Assembly (NCBI RefSeq): GCF_016862455.1
Contig: NZ_BOMZ01000042.1
Location: forward strand, 1-64,000
Direction of reading: 5' to 3'
Source: Actinoplanes utahensis
GTDB lineage: Bacteria > Actinomycetota > Actinomycetes > Mycobacteriales > Micromonosporaceae
DNA length: 64,000 nt
Shown: positions 1 to 8,538 of the stretch, in pieces
How the letters are laid out: the number at the start of each line of letters is the position of its first letter
Numbering within the stretch: the first letter of the stretch is position 1
The notes under the pieces: generated by a model
The model's input: the letters and a program-made list of their open reading frames with translations, nothing else
The model's database searches: none
What the model was told of the DNA's origin: nothing
Position numbers and translations under genes: made by a program

Positions 1-209
1 TGGCGGATCTCGTCGTAGCGGCGGCCGCCGACCAGAGCCTGACCCGACGTCGGGCGGTGTAGGCCCAGCATCATCCGCATCGTGGTGGACTTCCCGGCCC
101 CGTTCGGGCCGAGGAAACCGGTCACCACGCCCGGCCGGACCTCGACGGACAACCGGTCCACCGCGAGTGTCGATCCGTATCGTTTGGTCAGCTCCAGCAG
201 CTCGATCAT
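1..209 (-). CDS. ABC transporter ATP-binding protein (N-terminal part only)
   Basis: Only about 69 N-terminal residues are inside the window; the gene runs off the left edge. The translation starts [12 protein letters not shown] and carries a Walker A motif, GPNGAGKST, at residues 34-42, followed by [15 protein letters not shown]. This is the usual N-terminus of the DrrA/CcmA-type ATPase of drug or lipid exporters. An in-frame ATG at 284-282 would add 25 residues with no family resemblance, so I use the ATG at 209. No strong ribosome site separates the two. The gene is divergent from the two-component pair at 323, which suggests that pair controls this transporter, a common actinobacterial arrangement. 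Substrate unknown. Confidence 0.85.
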   Translation of the reverse strand, partial: MIELLELTKRYGSTLAVDRLSVEVRPGVVTGFLGPNGAGKSTTMRMMLGLHRPTSGQALVGGRRYDEIR

Positions 210-310
210 GTGGTCGATCGTGTCAGTCCGGGCGGTACCGCCGCGTCTGACCGAGGTCGGAACCTGAGGTACGACCTGAGTCATACGTCCGATCCGGCAG
301 CGCGCCGTTA

Positions 311-316
311 TAGCGT
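311..316 (+). promoter_or_regulatory. -10 box for leaderless sensor kinase mRNA
   Basis: TAGCGT fits TANNNT and ends 6 nt before the GTG at 323, which has no Shine-Dalgarno sequence. This spacing places the transcript start at or next to the start codon. I see no clear -35 box. The call is inference from spacing. Confidence 0.4.
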
Positions 317-322
317 GACCGC

Positions 323-1519
323 GTGACCCGGCTCTACGGATTCGAGGTGCGCGGCACATTGATCGATGCCGCTGCCGCCGTCCTGCTGACCTATTTCATC
401 GCCACCGCCACCCTGGACCCGCCGGGCCCGCGGTTCACCGACTCGGCGTGGGTGGCGTGGCCGGCCGCCGCGGCGGTGTGCCTGCCCCTGGTGGTCCGCC
501 GCCGGTGGCCGCTGCCCGCGCTGGCCGTCGCGGTCACGGCCGCCGCGGTCGCCACCGCCACCGGCGCGGCCGGGATCGGCGTCCTCGTGATGACCTGGGC
601 GCCGATCGCCCCGATGCTGTACTCCGCGGCCGCCGCGGCCGGCCGGGTGATGTCGGTGGTCGCATTGACCGGCACCCTGGCCGCCGCCGCCGTCACCATC
701 CCGTGGCTCTACATCCGCACCGGCACCACCCCCGACGACGCGCCGGGCAGCGAGGTGCCGCTGTGGTGGCAGGTCGAGCTGGGCCTGATCGTGGTCAGCC
801 TGGCCACGGCCTGGGTCACCGGCCGGCTGATCCGGTGGCGGCGCGCGATCCGCGCCGACCACGCCCGCCGGGCGGCCCGGGACGCGGTCGCCGACGAGCG
901 GCTGCGGATCGCCCGCGAGCTGCACGACATCGTCGGCCACAGCCTGAGCCTGATCGCGGTCAAGGCGACGGTGGCCAACCACATCGCCGAGGAGCGGCCG
1001 GCCGAGAGCCGGGCCGCCCTGCAGACCATCGAGAAGACCAGCAGGTCGGCGCTCACCGAGATCCGGCGGCTGCTGGACGTGCTGCGCGCCGACGACGACC
1101 AGGGCGCGGAGCTCGCCCCCTCCCCCGGCGCCGCCGACCTGGCCGACCTCGTGGAGCGGCTGCGGTCGCCGAAGTTCCAGGTCGACCTGACGGTGCAGGG
1201 CACCGGGGACCTGCCCACGGCGGTCGGGCTGACCGTCTACCGGATCGTCCAGGAGTCGCTGACCAATGTGATCAAGCACGCGGAGGCGAGCCGGTGCGCG
1301 GTGACGGTCCGGGCGGCGGACGGCGTGGTGCACATCGAGGTCGCCGACAACGGCCGGGGCCGTAAGCAGCAGAACAAGGGCCGCGCGGGGCAGGGACTCA
1401 TCGGCATGCGCGAGCGTGTGACGATGTACGGCGGCACGCTGTCCACGGAGACCCGTCCCGAGGGCGGCTTCCGCGTGGCCGCCGACATCCCGTACACCAC
1501 CACGGAGGACACCGTATGA
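323..1519 (+). CDS. NarL-family sensor histidine kinase
   Basis: This is a 398-residue membrane sensor kinase that autophosphorylates and passes phosphate to the regulator encoded next door. About five hydrophobic segments occupy residues 12-165. A HisKA_3 dimerisation region follows, with motif [19 protein letters not shown] and phospho-acceptor His201. The C-terminal HATPase domain has the N-box [11 protein letters not shown] near residue 315 and glycine-rich stretches DNGRGR and GLIGMRERV. Length and layout are standard for actinobacterial DesK/NarX-like kinases without an extracellular sensor domain. The stop overlaps the regulator start as ATGA, so the pair is translationally coupled. 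The stimulus cannot be told from sequence; the neighbouring ABC gene is the likeliest target. Confidence 0.95.
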   Translation: MTRLYGFEVRGTLIDAAAAVLLTYFIATATLDPPGPRFTDSAWVAWPAAAAVCLPLVVRRRWPLPALAVAVTAAAVATATGAAGIGVLVMTWAPIAPMLYSAAAAAGRVMSVVALTGTLAAAAVTIPWLYIRTGTTPDDAPGSEVPLWWQVELGLIVVSLATAWVTGRLIRWRRAIRADHARRAARDAVADERLRIARELHDIVGHSLSLIAVKATVANHIAEERPAESRAALQTIEKTSRSALTEIRRLLDVLRADDDQGAELAPSPGAADLADLVERLRSPKFQVDLTVQGTGDLPTAVGLTVYRIVQESLTNVIKHAEASRCAVTVRAADGVVHIEVADNGRGRKQQNKGRAGQGLIGMRERVTMYGGTLSTETRPEGGFRVAADIPYTTTEDTV

Positions 1520-2196
1520 CCGAGACCGCGCCGGACATCGCCGTGCTCCTGGCCGACGACCACGCGCTGATGCGGGAGAGCTTCCGGGCACTGCTCGACG
1601 CCTCCCCCGGCTATGCGGCGGTGGGCGAGGCGGGCAACGGCGCCGAGGCGGTCCGGATGGCCCGGGAGCTGCGGCCGGACGTGGTCCTGATGGATGTCCG
1701 GATGCCGGAGATGGACGGCATCGAGGCGACTCGGCGGATCTGCTCGGCGCCGGAGACCGCGGACGTGAAGGTGCTCATCCTGACCACCTTCGACCTGGAC
1801 GAGTACGTGTACTCCGCGCTCCAGGCCGGGGCCAGCGGCTTCCTGGTCAAGGACGCCACGGCGGCCGAGCTGCTCAACGGCATCCGGCTGGTGGCCGCCG
1901 GCGAGGCGCTGCTGGCCCCGCGGGTGACCCGGAAGCTGATCGCCACGTTCACCGGGCAGGGTGGCCCGGCGGCGGCGCCGCGCGGGCTGGAGGTGATCAC
2001 CGAGCGTGAGCGTGAGGTGCTCGGCCTGATCGCCCGCGGGCTGTCGAACACCGAGATCGCCGAGCACCTGCACCTGGGTGTGGGCACGGTGAAGACGCAC
2101 ATCACCCGGCTGCTGAGCAAGCTCGGCGCCCGGGACCGCGCGCAGCTGGTGATCACCGCGTACGAGTCGGGGCTGGTGCGGCCGAACGCCCGCTGA
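1516..2196 (+). CDS. NarL/FixJ-family response regulator
   Basis: This is a 226-residue DNA-binding response regulator. The receiver domain (residues 7-125) has acidic residues LADDH, phospho-acceptor Asp60 in VVLMDVRMPEMDG, and a conserved Lys in FLVKDAT. The C-terminal LuxR-type helix-turn-helix (about 160-215) contains TEREREVLGLIARGLSNTEIA and VGTVKTHITRLLSKLGARDR. It is the cognate partner of the kinase that it overlaps by four bases. Its probable targets include the divergent ABC transporter at the left edge and possibly its own operon; that is inferred from position only. Confidence 0.96.
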   Translation: MTETAPDIAVLLADDHALMRESFRALLDASPGYAAVGEAGNGAEAVRMARELRPDVVLMDVRMPEMDGIEATRRICSAPETADVKVLILTTFDLDEYVYSALQAGASGFLVKDATAAELLNGIRLVAAGEALLAPRVTRKLIATFTGQGGPAAAPRGLEVITEREREVLGLIARGLSNTEIAEHLHLGVGTVKTHITRLLSKLGARDRAQLVITAYESGLVRPNAR

Positions 2197-2286
2197 TCCG
2201 GAGTCGTTCGGCCACGCCTGAAAGACATAGATACGTACCAATACGCGTTGTTACGTTTCTCCCGTCCGAAACTCTGGGAGGTAGCA

Positions 2287-2817
2287 ATGCGCACCACACT
2301 CAAGACCATGGTCGTCGCGGCGGCCGCCGTCATCGGCATGCAGGCGGCCCTGCCGGGCGTCGCGTTCGCGGCGGCCACCGAGGCGCAGCGCGTCGCGCAG
2401 GCCACCGCCTGGAGCCAGGCGACCACGGCCAGCCGGCAGTCCTGGGACGCCGGCCGGCAGAACCAGGGGGCCTGGGCCGACTACGGGTTCGACTGGTCCA
2501 CCGACTATTGCTCGACCAGCCCGGACAAGCCGCTCGGCTTCGACTTCAAGCTGTCCTGCCACCGCCACGACTTCGGCTACCGCAACTTCAAGGCGCTCGG
2601 CATCTTCGACGCCAACAAGGACCGCATCGACAACGCGTTCCTGGCCGACCTGCGGGCGGTCTGCGACGGCTACAGCGGACTGCAGCGCTCCACCTGCCGC
2701 GGCCTGGCGAACACGTACTACGAGGCGGTCCGGGTGTTCGGGTTCACCGCCGTGTCGGAGGAGCAGATCAACGAGGCCGCGCAGACGGCCCTCGCGGAGT
2801 TCGGTCTCGCCTCCTGA
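2287..2817 (+). CDS. secreted prokaryotic phospholipase A2
   Basis: This 176-residue exported enzyme is predicted to hydrolyse the sn-2 ester of glycerophospholipids. A signal peptide covers about residues 1-28 (ends GVAFA-A). The catalytic motif CHRHDFGYRN places His94-Asp95 as the active pair, as in the Streptomyces and Tuber phospholipase A2 family. Four cysteines (76, 91 and two near the C-terminus in VCDGY and STCRG) would give two disulfides. I start at ATG 2287 because GGGAGGT lies just upstream; the longer in-frame ORF from 2248 would put 13 charged residues before the signal peptide. It has its own transcription unit and ends 49 nt before the convergent ebo operon, with a perfect hairpin between. 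Confidence 0.9.
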   Translation: MRTTLKTMVVAAAAVIGMQAALPGVAFAAATEAQRVAQATAWSQATTASRQSWDAGRQNQGAWADYGFDWSTDYCSTSPDKPLGFDFKLSCHRHDFGYRNFKALGIFDANKDRIDNAFLADLRAVCDGYSGLQRSTCRGLANTYYEAVRVFGFTAVSEEQINEAAQTALAEFGLAS

Positions 2818-2821
2818 TCTC

Positions 2822-2865
2822 CCCGGGCCGCCGGCCGTCGCGGTCGCGACGGCCGGCGGCCCGGG
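2822..2865. terminator. perfect 21-bp hairpin, bidirectional terminator
   Basis: Arms 2822-2842 and 2845-2865 are exact reverse complements, leaving a 2-nt loop (GT). It lies between the convergent phospholipase gene (stop at 2817) and eboF (stop at 2866). There is no T tract on either side. It probably serves both strands. The uninterrupted 21-bp GC stem is unusually long. Confidence 0.8.
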
Positions 2866-4248
2866 TCATCCGGCCAGACCGGCCAGGCGCAGCAGCAGAT
2901 CCTTGACCTCGGTCGCGGCGAGAGCCTCCCGGCCGTACGCCGGGTCGCCGCAGATCAGCACCGGCCCGTCCCGCGGATCGTCGGGCAGCCGCCCGTGCGA
3001 GCCGCGGACCGCCCGGGCGCCGGCGTCCAGGCCGATGGCGTTCATCGTGTACCGCATCCCGGCCTTCTTGCGCAGCAACGCGGCCGCCACCCGGCCCTTG
3101 GCCCGCAGCGGGTTCGCCGGATCGAGGAGCAGCTCCGCCGGGTCGTAGCCCGGCTTGCGGTGGATCTCCACCAGACGGGCGAAATCGGGGGCGTACGCGT
3201 CGTCGAGCCAGTAGTAGTAGGTGAACCACGCGTCCGGGTCGGCGACCAGGACCAGCTCACCCGCCCGCGGATGGTCCAGCCCGTACTCCGCCTTCCCCGC
3301 CGCGTCCAGGACCTGGTCCACGCCGGGCAGCGCCGCACAGATCCGCGCCACCCGGTCCACGTCGCCCGGATCCCGGACGTAGACGTGCGCGACCTGGTGA
3401 TCGGCGACCGCGAAGGCGCCGGACGTCCACGGGTCGAGGTACTCCATCCCGGCCTGGGTGTGCACCCGCAGCAGTCCCTCGGCGCGCAGCGCCCGGTTGA
3501 CGTCGACGGGACGGCTCACGTCGGTGATGCCGTACTCGGACAGGACCACGGCGGTCACCCCGCGCGCCGCCGCGGCGTCGAGCAGCGGCGCCAGCACCGC
3601 GTCGAGCCGCCGGGCCGCCTGGACCGCCTGCGGCGACGACGGGCCGTACCGTTGCAGGTCGTAGTCGAGATGCGGCACGTAGGCCAGGGTCAGGTCGGGG
3701 GCGTGCGCGGTCAGGATCCGCTCGGTGGCCCGGCAGATCCAGTCGGACGAGGCGATCCCGGCGGCCGGGCCCCAGTAGGAGAAGAGTGGGAAGGTCCCCA
3801 GCTCGCCGGTCAGCTCGTCGTGCAGCTCCGGCGGGTCGGTGTAGCAGTCCGGCTCCTTGCGCCCGTCCGCGTGGTAGACCGGCCGGGGCGTCACCGTCCA
3901 GTCGACGTCCGCGCCCATGGCGTACCACCAGCAGACGTTCGCCACCGTGTAACCGGGATGCGCCCGGCGCGCCGCGGTCCACAGCTTCTCGCCGCCGACC
4001 AGGGCGTTGTGCTGCCGCCAGAGCAGCACCTCGCCGAGGTCCCGGAAGTACCAGCCGTTGCCCACGATCCCGTGGTCGCGCGGCGTCTCACCGGTGAGGA
4101 AGGTGGACTGCACCGAGCACGTGACGGCCGGCAGCACCGTGCCGAGGCGCGCCTGGAACCCCTGGCGGGCCAGGGCCGACAGCGCCGGCATGTGCTCCAG
4201 CAGGCGCGGGGTGAGCCCGACGACGTCGAGCACCAGCAGCGGTGTCAC
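2866..4248 (-). CDS. eboF: EboF-like nucleotide pyrophosphatase/phosphodiesterase
   Basis: This is a 460-residue member of the alkaline phosphatase superfamily, type I phosphodiesterase branch. Visible metal and nucleophile positions are Asp8 in LLVLDVVG, the nucleophile loop PAVTCSVQSTFLTGETPRDHG near residues 42-62, YVPHLDYD, LSEYGITD and a C-terminal DHQVAH. I see no signal peptide, so it should act in the cytoplasm unless exported otherwise. The GTG start at 4248 overlaps the eboE stop (GTGA). It is the last gene of the seven-gene ebo operon and is followed by a 21-bp hairpin. In ebo clusters the phosphodiesterase is the gene usually called eboF; its substrate is not established. Confidence 0.82.
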   Translation of the reverse strand: MTPLLVLDVVGLTPRLLEHMPALSALARQGFQARLGTVLPAVTCSVQSTFLTGETPRDHGIVGNGWYFRDLGEVLLWRQHNALVGGEKLWTAARRAHPGYTVANVCWWYAMGADVDWTVTPRPVYHADGRKEPDCYTDPPELHDELTGELGTFPLFSYWGPAAGIASSDWICRATERILTAHAPDLTLAYVPHLDYDLQRYGPSSPQAVQAARRLDAVLAPLLDAAAARGVTAVVLSEYGITDVSRPVDVNRALRAEGLLRVHTQAGMEYLDPWTSGAFAVADHQVAHVYVRDPGDVDRVARICAALPGVDQVLDAAGKAEYGLDHPRAGELVLVADPDAWFTYYYWLDDAYAPDFARLVEIHRKPGYDPAELLLDPANPLRAKGRVAAALLRKKAGMRYTMNAIGLDAGARAVRGSHGRLPDDPRDGPVLICGDPAYGREALAATEVKDLLLRLAGLAG

Positions 4249-5378
4249 CACAGCGCGGTCACCTCGTCCCGGGCGAAGGCGAGCTCCGCCGCGATCCCGC
4301 CGGCCAGCCCGGCCGCCGACCGCGGCCGCTGCCCGGCCGGCAGCACGTCCCACGTGTAGGTCTCCACCTCCAGGTGGTCGCAGACCGGCGCCGGCCCGCC
4401 CACCAGGGACCGCAGGGCGTCGCGGAGCACGTCCACGGTGGAGGTCAGCGGCGGCTCGGGGGTCGCGTGCAACGGCACGTGGTAGTGCACCCGCCACGGG
4501 TCACCGGCCGGTCCCCGGTCCAGGGCCCCGGTCAGGTCGTCGGTGGCGAGGCCGTCCCGGCTCCGGGTCTGGTGCAGGAACCGTGGTTCCACGTACCGCC
4601 GCAGGGCCTGTTCCTCGGCGGCCGGATCGGCGCTGGCCAGAGCGGCGGACACCTGCACCTTGACGACCGGCAGGCCGGCCGCGTGCAGGCCGGCGAGCGC
4701 GGTCGCCGGGTCCTCCCAGGCGCAGGCCAGGTGGGCCAGGTCCAGGCAGACCCCGAGCCGCCGGGTGTCCACGCCGGACAACCAGGTGACGGCGTCGGCG
4801 GTGGTCTCGACGACGCAGCCGGGCTCGGGTTCGAAGGCGACCCGGACGGTACGGCCGGTGCGGTCCGCCACCGCCGCGAGTCCCGCGGCGAGGTCGTCGA
4901 GGTTGCGCCGGCAGCTGTCGTAGCGTTCGGTGTCCCAGGGTTCGCGCCAGGCCAGCGGCAACGTGGAGATCGATCCGCGGGCCGCGTCGTCGGGCAGCAG
5001 GCCGGCCAGGATCCCGGCCAGCCTCAGGGTGTGATCGAGCCGCTCGGGCGTGGTCCAGTCCGGGTGGTAGACGGCGTGTTTCACCACCGGCGCCTGGAAC
5101 GCCCGGTACGGGAATCCGTTGAGGGTCACCACCTCGAGACCCCGCGCGCGCAGTTCGGCGGCGAGCCGGCGCACCGTCGCGGGGTCGGCGGCGAGTTCCG
5201 CGGCCACCGGGGCGGCCAGCCACAGGCCGAGGCCGAGCACGTCCGTCCCGAGCCGCTCCCGCACCGGCACGGCGTAGTCGTCGAGCTGGCCCAGCACCCC
5301 GGCCAGGTCCTCGGCCGGGTGCACGTTCGTGCAGTACCCGAGGTGCAGCGTGGTGCCGTCCGGATGTCGCAGCCGCAT
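4245..5378 (-). CDS. eboE: metabolite traffic protein EboE (TIM barrel)
   Basis: This 377-residue protein is of the xylose-isomerase-like TIM-barrel type. Recognisable stretches are LGYCTNVHPAEDL at the N-terminus, LNGFPY, FEPEPGCVVET and LDLAHLACAWEDP, and the C-terminal LEVETYTWDVLP, all typical of EboE. His, Glu and Asp in EPEPG and CLDLAH match the metal-site strands of this superfamily. The ATG at 5378 shares one base with the eboB stop (TGATG). In cyanobacteria the ebo cluster is linked to moving an indole-alkaloid precursor to the periplasm; what this protein handles here is unknown. Confidence 0.85.
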   Translation of the reverse strand: MRLRHPDGTTLHLGYCTNVHPAEDLAGVLGQLDDYAVPVRERLGTDVLGLGLWLAAPVAAELAADPATVRRLAAELRARGLEVVTLNGFPYRAFQAPVVKHAVYHPDWTTPERLDHTLRLAGILAGLLPDDAARGSISTLPLAWREPWDTERYDSCRRNLDDLAAGLAAVADRTGRTVRVAFEPEPGCVVETTADAVTWLSGVDTRRLGVCLDLAHLACAWEDPATALAGLHAAGLPVVKVQVSAALASADPAAEEQALRRYVEPRFLHQTRSRDGLATDDLTGALDRGPAGDPWRVHYHVPLHATPEPPLTSTVDVLRDALRSLVGGPAPVCDHLEVETYTWDVLPAGQRPRSAAGLAGGIAAELAFARDEVTALW

Positions 5379-6229
5379 CAGCTGCCGCCCCGGGCGATCG
5401 AGCTTCCGGCGAAGGTGGCCGCCGGCGCCGGCTCCACGGTCAGGTCGAGTTTGCCGGACTGCCCGTAGAACGTCACCGGGTTGCGCCAGAAGACCGTGTC
5501 GACGTCCTCGGCGCTGAAACCGGCGGCCAGCATGGCCTCCGCGGTCCGGCGGGTGAGCAGCGGATCCGAGGTGCCCCAGTCGGCCGCCGAGTTCACCAGC
5601 ACCCGCTCGGTGCCGTACTCGCGCAGCAGGGCGACCATCCGGTCCGGTGACATCTTGGTCTGCGGATAGATGGAGAACCCGGCCCAGCAGCCGGTGTCGC
5701 GCACCGCCCGGACGGTGACCTCGTTGAGGTGGTCGATGACGACCAGGCCCTCATCGATGCCGGACTCGGCGACCACGTCCAGGCTGCGCCGCAGGCCGCG
5801 GTCCTTCTCCCGGTGCGGGGTGTGCACGAGCACCGGCAGGCCCGCGTCCACGGCCATGGCGAGCTGGGCGGTGAACGCCGCGTCCTCGGCCGGGGTGATC
5901 GCGTCGTACCCGATCTCCCCCACCGCGACCACGTTCTCCTTCAGCAGGTACCGCGGCACCAGGTCGAGCACGGCCGTGCACCGCGGGTCGTTGGCCTCCT
6001 TCGGGTTGAGCGCGATGGTGGCGTGGTGCCGAACGCCGAACTGCGACGCCCGGTACGGCTCCCAGCCGACCAGCGCGTCGAAGTAGTCGGCGAAGGATCC
6101 CGGGTTGGTGCGCGGCTGCCCGATCCAGAACGCCGGCTCCACCACCGCTCGCACCCCGGCCGCCGCCATCCGCACGTAGTCGTCGGTGGTCCGGGACGTC
6201 ATGTGGATGTGCGGGTCGAAGATTCGCAT
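5378..6229 (-). CDS. eboB: TatD-family metal-dependent hydrolase EboB
   Basis: This is a 283-residue amidohydrolase-fold protein. Metal ligands are visible as HIH in FDPHIHMT near the N-terminus, Glu in AVGEIGYDAI, His in LVHTPHRE, His in VVIDHLNEV and Asp in NSAADWGTSD. Length and motif order fit the TatD family and the EboB branch found in ebo clusters. The ATG at 6229 has a good ribosome site (GAGGGGA). It is separated from eboA by 10 nt and overlaps eboE by one base. The substrate is not known; TatD relatives include nucleases and lactonase-like hydrolases. Confidence 0.85.
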   Translation of the reverse strand: MRIFDPHIHMTSRTTDDYVRMAAAGVRAVVEPAFWIGQPRTNPGSFADYFDALVGWEPYRASQFGVRHHATIALNPKEANDPRCTAVLDLVPRYLLKENVVAVGEIGYDAITPAEDAAFTAQLAMAVDAGLPVLVHTPHREKDRGLRRSLDVVAESGIDEGLVVIDHLNEVTVRAVRDTGCWAGFSIYPQTKMSPDRMVALLREYGTERVLVNSAADWGTSDPLLTRRTAEAMLAAGFSAEDVDTVFWRNPVTFYGQSGKLDLTVEPAPAATFAGSSIARGGS

Positions 6230-6239
6230 CAGATTCCCC

Positions 6240-6767
6240 TCACTGGCGGGTTTCGGTCAGCAGTGCGGCGGCGTCGGCCGGCAGGGCCCGGCCGGCCGCG
6301 TCCCGCTCGGCCGCCAAGCCGCCGAGCATCGCGATCAGTTCCGGGTCGGCGCGCCGGTCCAGGTCGTGCACGCCGGCGAGCGGAATGCCGAGGAACACGC
6401 ACTTGAGCACGCCCTGCCGCCAGGTCCCCTGATCGAGGGCGGTCGCGGCGGGTCCCAGGGCGGCGGCGACGAGGCGGGCGTCGTTGCTGCGCAACGCGTC
6501 TTCCAGCAGGGGTACGGCCACCGCTTGCGGAACCGACGGCAGCGCCGCGAGCACGGCCAGCCGCTCCCCACTGTCCCCGGTCCAGTACACGCCGGCCACG
6601 TGCGCCGGGCCGTCCGGCAGTTCCGCCAGCGCCGTCAGCAGGGTCACGCGGGCCGCGGCGGACGCCCGGCCGAGCCGCCGGGGCGCCTCGGCGAGCAGTC
6701 GTGCCGCCGCCGTGGGGTCCTGCCGGATCCCGGCCTGTGCCGCGGGCAGCCACTCGTCCGGCGTCAT
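6240..6767 (-). CDS. eboA: EboA domain-containing protein
   Basis: This 175-residue all-helical, alanine-rich protein has no known catalytic motif. The family signature is near the C-terminal half: TWRQGVLKCVFLGIP followed by GVHDLDRRADPELI. It matches the conserved W-x-x-x-VLK-x-x-F and D-x-R-A region of EboA proteins. The start ATG at 6767 overlaps the stop of the upstream TIM-barrel gene as ATGA. No signal peptide or membrane helix is visible. EboA is the namesake gene of the cluster and its biochemical role is unknown. Confidence 0.85.
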   Translation of the reverse strand: MTPDEWLPAAQAGIRQDPTAAARLLAEAPRRLGRASAAARVTLLTALAELPDGPAHVAGVYWTGDSGERLAVLAALPSVPQAVAVPLLEDALRSNDARLVAAALGPAATALDQGTWRQGVLKCVFLGIPLAGVHDLDRRADPELIAMLGGLAAERDAAGRALPADAAALLTETRQ

Positions 6768-7651
6768 CGCTGCCCCGCCGCGTCCCGCAGGAATTCGATG
6801 GCCGACTCGGCCACCGCGGCCGCGGCGTGCGAGTGTCGGGGCAACTCGACGGCGACCAGCCCGCGGTAGCCGCCGTCGCGCAGCGCTCGCAGCACCGGCG
6901 GGAAGTCGATCTCTCCGGCGCCGAACTCGAGGTGCTCGTGCACGCCTCGGCGCATGTCGTCGATCTGCACGTTGACCAGGTACGGCGCCGCGTCGGTCAC
7001 GCACTGCGGCACGTCCACCGGCTCCAGGCACCGGCAGTGCCCGATGTCGAGGGTGAGACCGAAGCGCGCGGGCGCGCCGAGCGCGGCCCGCAGCCGGTGC
7101 CAGCCGGCCAGGTCCTCGACGAGCATGCCCGGCTCGGGTTCGAACCCGAGCGTGACGCCGGCCCGGTCGGCGTGGGCGACCACGTCGGCGCACCCGTCGA
7201 CGAGCCGCTGCCACGCCACCCGCGGCGGCACGCCGGCCGGCCGGACCCCGGCCCAGAACGACACCGCCTCGGCGCCCAGGTCGGCGCCGATCGCCACGGC
7301 ATGGCGCAGGAAGTCGAGGCGTTTCGCCCGTTCGTCGTGCAGCAGGGTGGGCGCGTGCTTCTCCCGCGGATCGAGCAGGTACCGCGCGCCGGTCTCGATC
7401 ACCACGGCCAGCCCGAGGTCGCGCAGCAGGTCGGCGGTCGCGGCGACCCGGCGGCCCAGGTCCGGGGCGAACGGGTCGAGGTGGCAGTGGTCCAGGGTCA
7501 GCGCGACCCCTTCGTAGCCGAGGTCGGCGAGCACCCGCAGAGCGTCGGTGAGGCGGTGGTTGGCGAAGCCGTTGGTGCCGTACCCCCAGCGCAGGGCCGG
7601 GGGTGCGGGGGTCGCCGGGCGGTCCGCCGGGGCGGTGGCGGTCAGGTTCAT
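6764..7651 (-). CDS. sugar phosphate isomerase/epimerase family protein (ebo operon)
   Basis: This 295-residue AP-endonuclease-2-like TIM barrel has the fold of sugar phosphate isomerases. Conserved pieces include WGYGTNGFANHRL, SFWAGVRP, GFEPEPGMLVED, LTLDIGHCRC and a C-terminal VAVELPRHSH, with Glu, Asp and His positions that bind metal in this fold. I choose ATG 7651, which overlaps the eboC stop as ATGA; the longer open frame upstream is the shadow of eboC. It is the second TIM barrel of the operon besides EboE. It may be an isomerase acting on the product of the inositol-phosphate-synthase-like protein; that is inference. Confidence 0.85.
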   Translation of the reverse strand: MNLTATAPADRPATPAPPALRWGYGTNGFANHRLTDALRVLADLGYEGVALTLDHCHLDPFAPDLGRRVAATADLLRDLGLAVVIETGARYLLDPREKHAPTLLHDERAKRLDFLRHAVAIGADLGAEAVSFWAGVRPAGVPPRVAWQRLVDGCADVVAHADRAGVTLGFEPEPGMLVEDLAGWHRLRAALGAPARFGLTLDIGHCRCLEPVDVPQCVTDAAPYLVNVQIDDMRRGVHEHLEFGAGEIDFPPVLRALRDGGYRGLVAVELPRHSHAAAAVAESAIEFLRDAAGQR

Positions 7652-8538
7652 GTCGGTGACACCAGACGTGCCAGCCGGCGGCCCGCCGGCGCCGCGGCGG
7701 CGACCGCGAGGGCGGTGAGCGGGCGGCCCGCCCGGACGGTGAGGGCCGCCTGGAGCAGGGGGAACGAGGTGATCCCGGCGCTGACCGCGGCCCGTACCGG
7801 TCCCGCCTCGGGGGCGCGGACGGCGCGGGCCTGGGCGCCGCCGAACCGGCGCAGGTAGGCGCCGGCGAGGGCCGGGGCGAGCCCGGCGCCCAGCAGCCGG
7901 GCGGCGGGACGGGCGGTCCGGCCGCCACCGAGCGCGAGCGCCGCGCCGGCGATCGCCCCGGTCGCGGCCAGGGTCGTCGCCGGGACGGCGGGGTCGGTGC
8001 CGGTGACCTCGTCGCGGGAGAGCACGGTGACCGCGTACGTGTGTGCGGCGACCACCGTGGCCGCCGGCATCGCCCGGCGCAGACCGCCCGCGCCGCGGGG
8101 GCTCGCGCCGAGCAGGACGTCGAGGCCACGGCACGCCGCCATCACCGCCGGCCCGGCCGCCGTCTCCTTGGCGACCAGGTCGTACGTCCAGACGGCGGTG
8201 GCCAGCCCGGCGGCGGTGGCCAGCGCGCGGCGCCCGCCGGACGTGCCCGCCAGCAGCAGCCCGGCGGCGGTCAGGCCGCCCGCGACGGCCAGGGCGGCGC
8301 CGGGCCGCACCCGGCCGGACGGGATCGGGCGGCCGGGTCGTTCGGTCGCGTCCCGGTGCCGGTCGGCCCAGTCGTTGGCGGCCATCCCGGCCCAGTACAG
8401 GCAGGTCGACGCGGCGGCCAGCCCGCCGGTGACCGGTCCGGCCACACCCGCGGCGGCGGCGCCGGCGATGGTGTCGCCCGGCACGGACAGCGCGGCGGGA
8501 GCGCGGACGAGCTCCGCGAGATCGGCCAGCGTCGCCAT
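7648..8538 (-). CDS. eboC: UbiA-family prenyltransferase EboC
   Basis: This 296-residue integral membrane prenyltransferase would attach a polyprenyl group from a prenyl diphosphate. The first aspartate motif is clear as MAANDWADRHRDATERPGR, matching the NDxxDxxxD signature that binds magnesium and diphosphate. A second acidic loop, VWTYDLVAKET, follows. Several hydrophobic segments span the rest. SCO/EboC-type proteins commonly show the GRPIPSG motif seen here. The ATG at 8538 shares its A with the stop of the upstream gene (TGATG), and the stop overlaps the next start as ATGA. As the only membrane protein of the operon it probably anchors the pathway at the inner face of the membrane. Confidence 0.85.
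   Translation of the reverse strand: MATLADLAELVRAPAALSVPGDTIAGAAAAGVAGPVTGGLAAASTCLYWAGMAANDWADRHRDATERPGRPIPSGRVRPGAALAVAGGLTAAGLLLAGTSGGRRALATAAGLATAVWTYDLVAKETAAGPAVMAACRGLDVLLGASPRGAGGLRRAMPAATVVAAHTYAVTVLSRDEVTGTDPAVPATTLAATGAIAGAALALGGGRTARPAARLLGAGLAPALAGAYLRRFGGAQARAVRAPEAGPVRAAVSAGITSFPLLQAALTVRAGRPLTALAVAAAAPAGRRLARLVSPT

Noticed and set aside
6240..8129. 629-codon minus-strand frame covering three ebo genes
   Set aside because: It merges a shadow frame with the true EboA; start-stop overlaps at 6767, 7651 and 8538 define the real genes.
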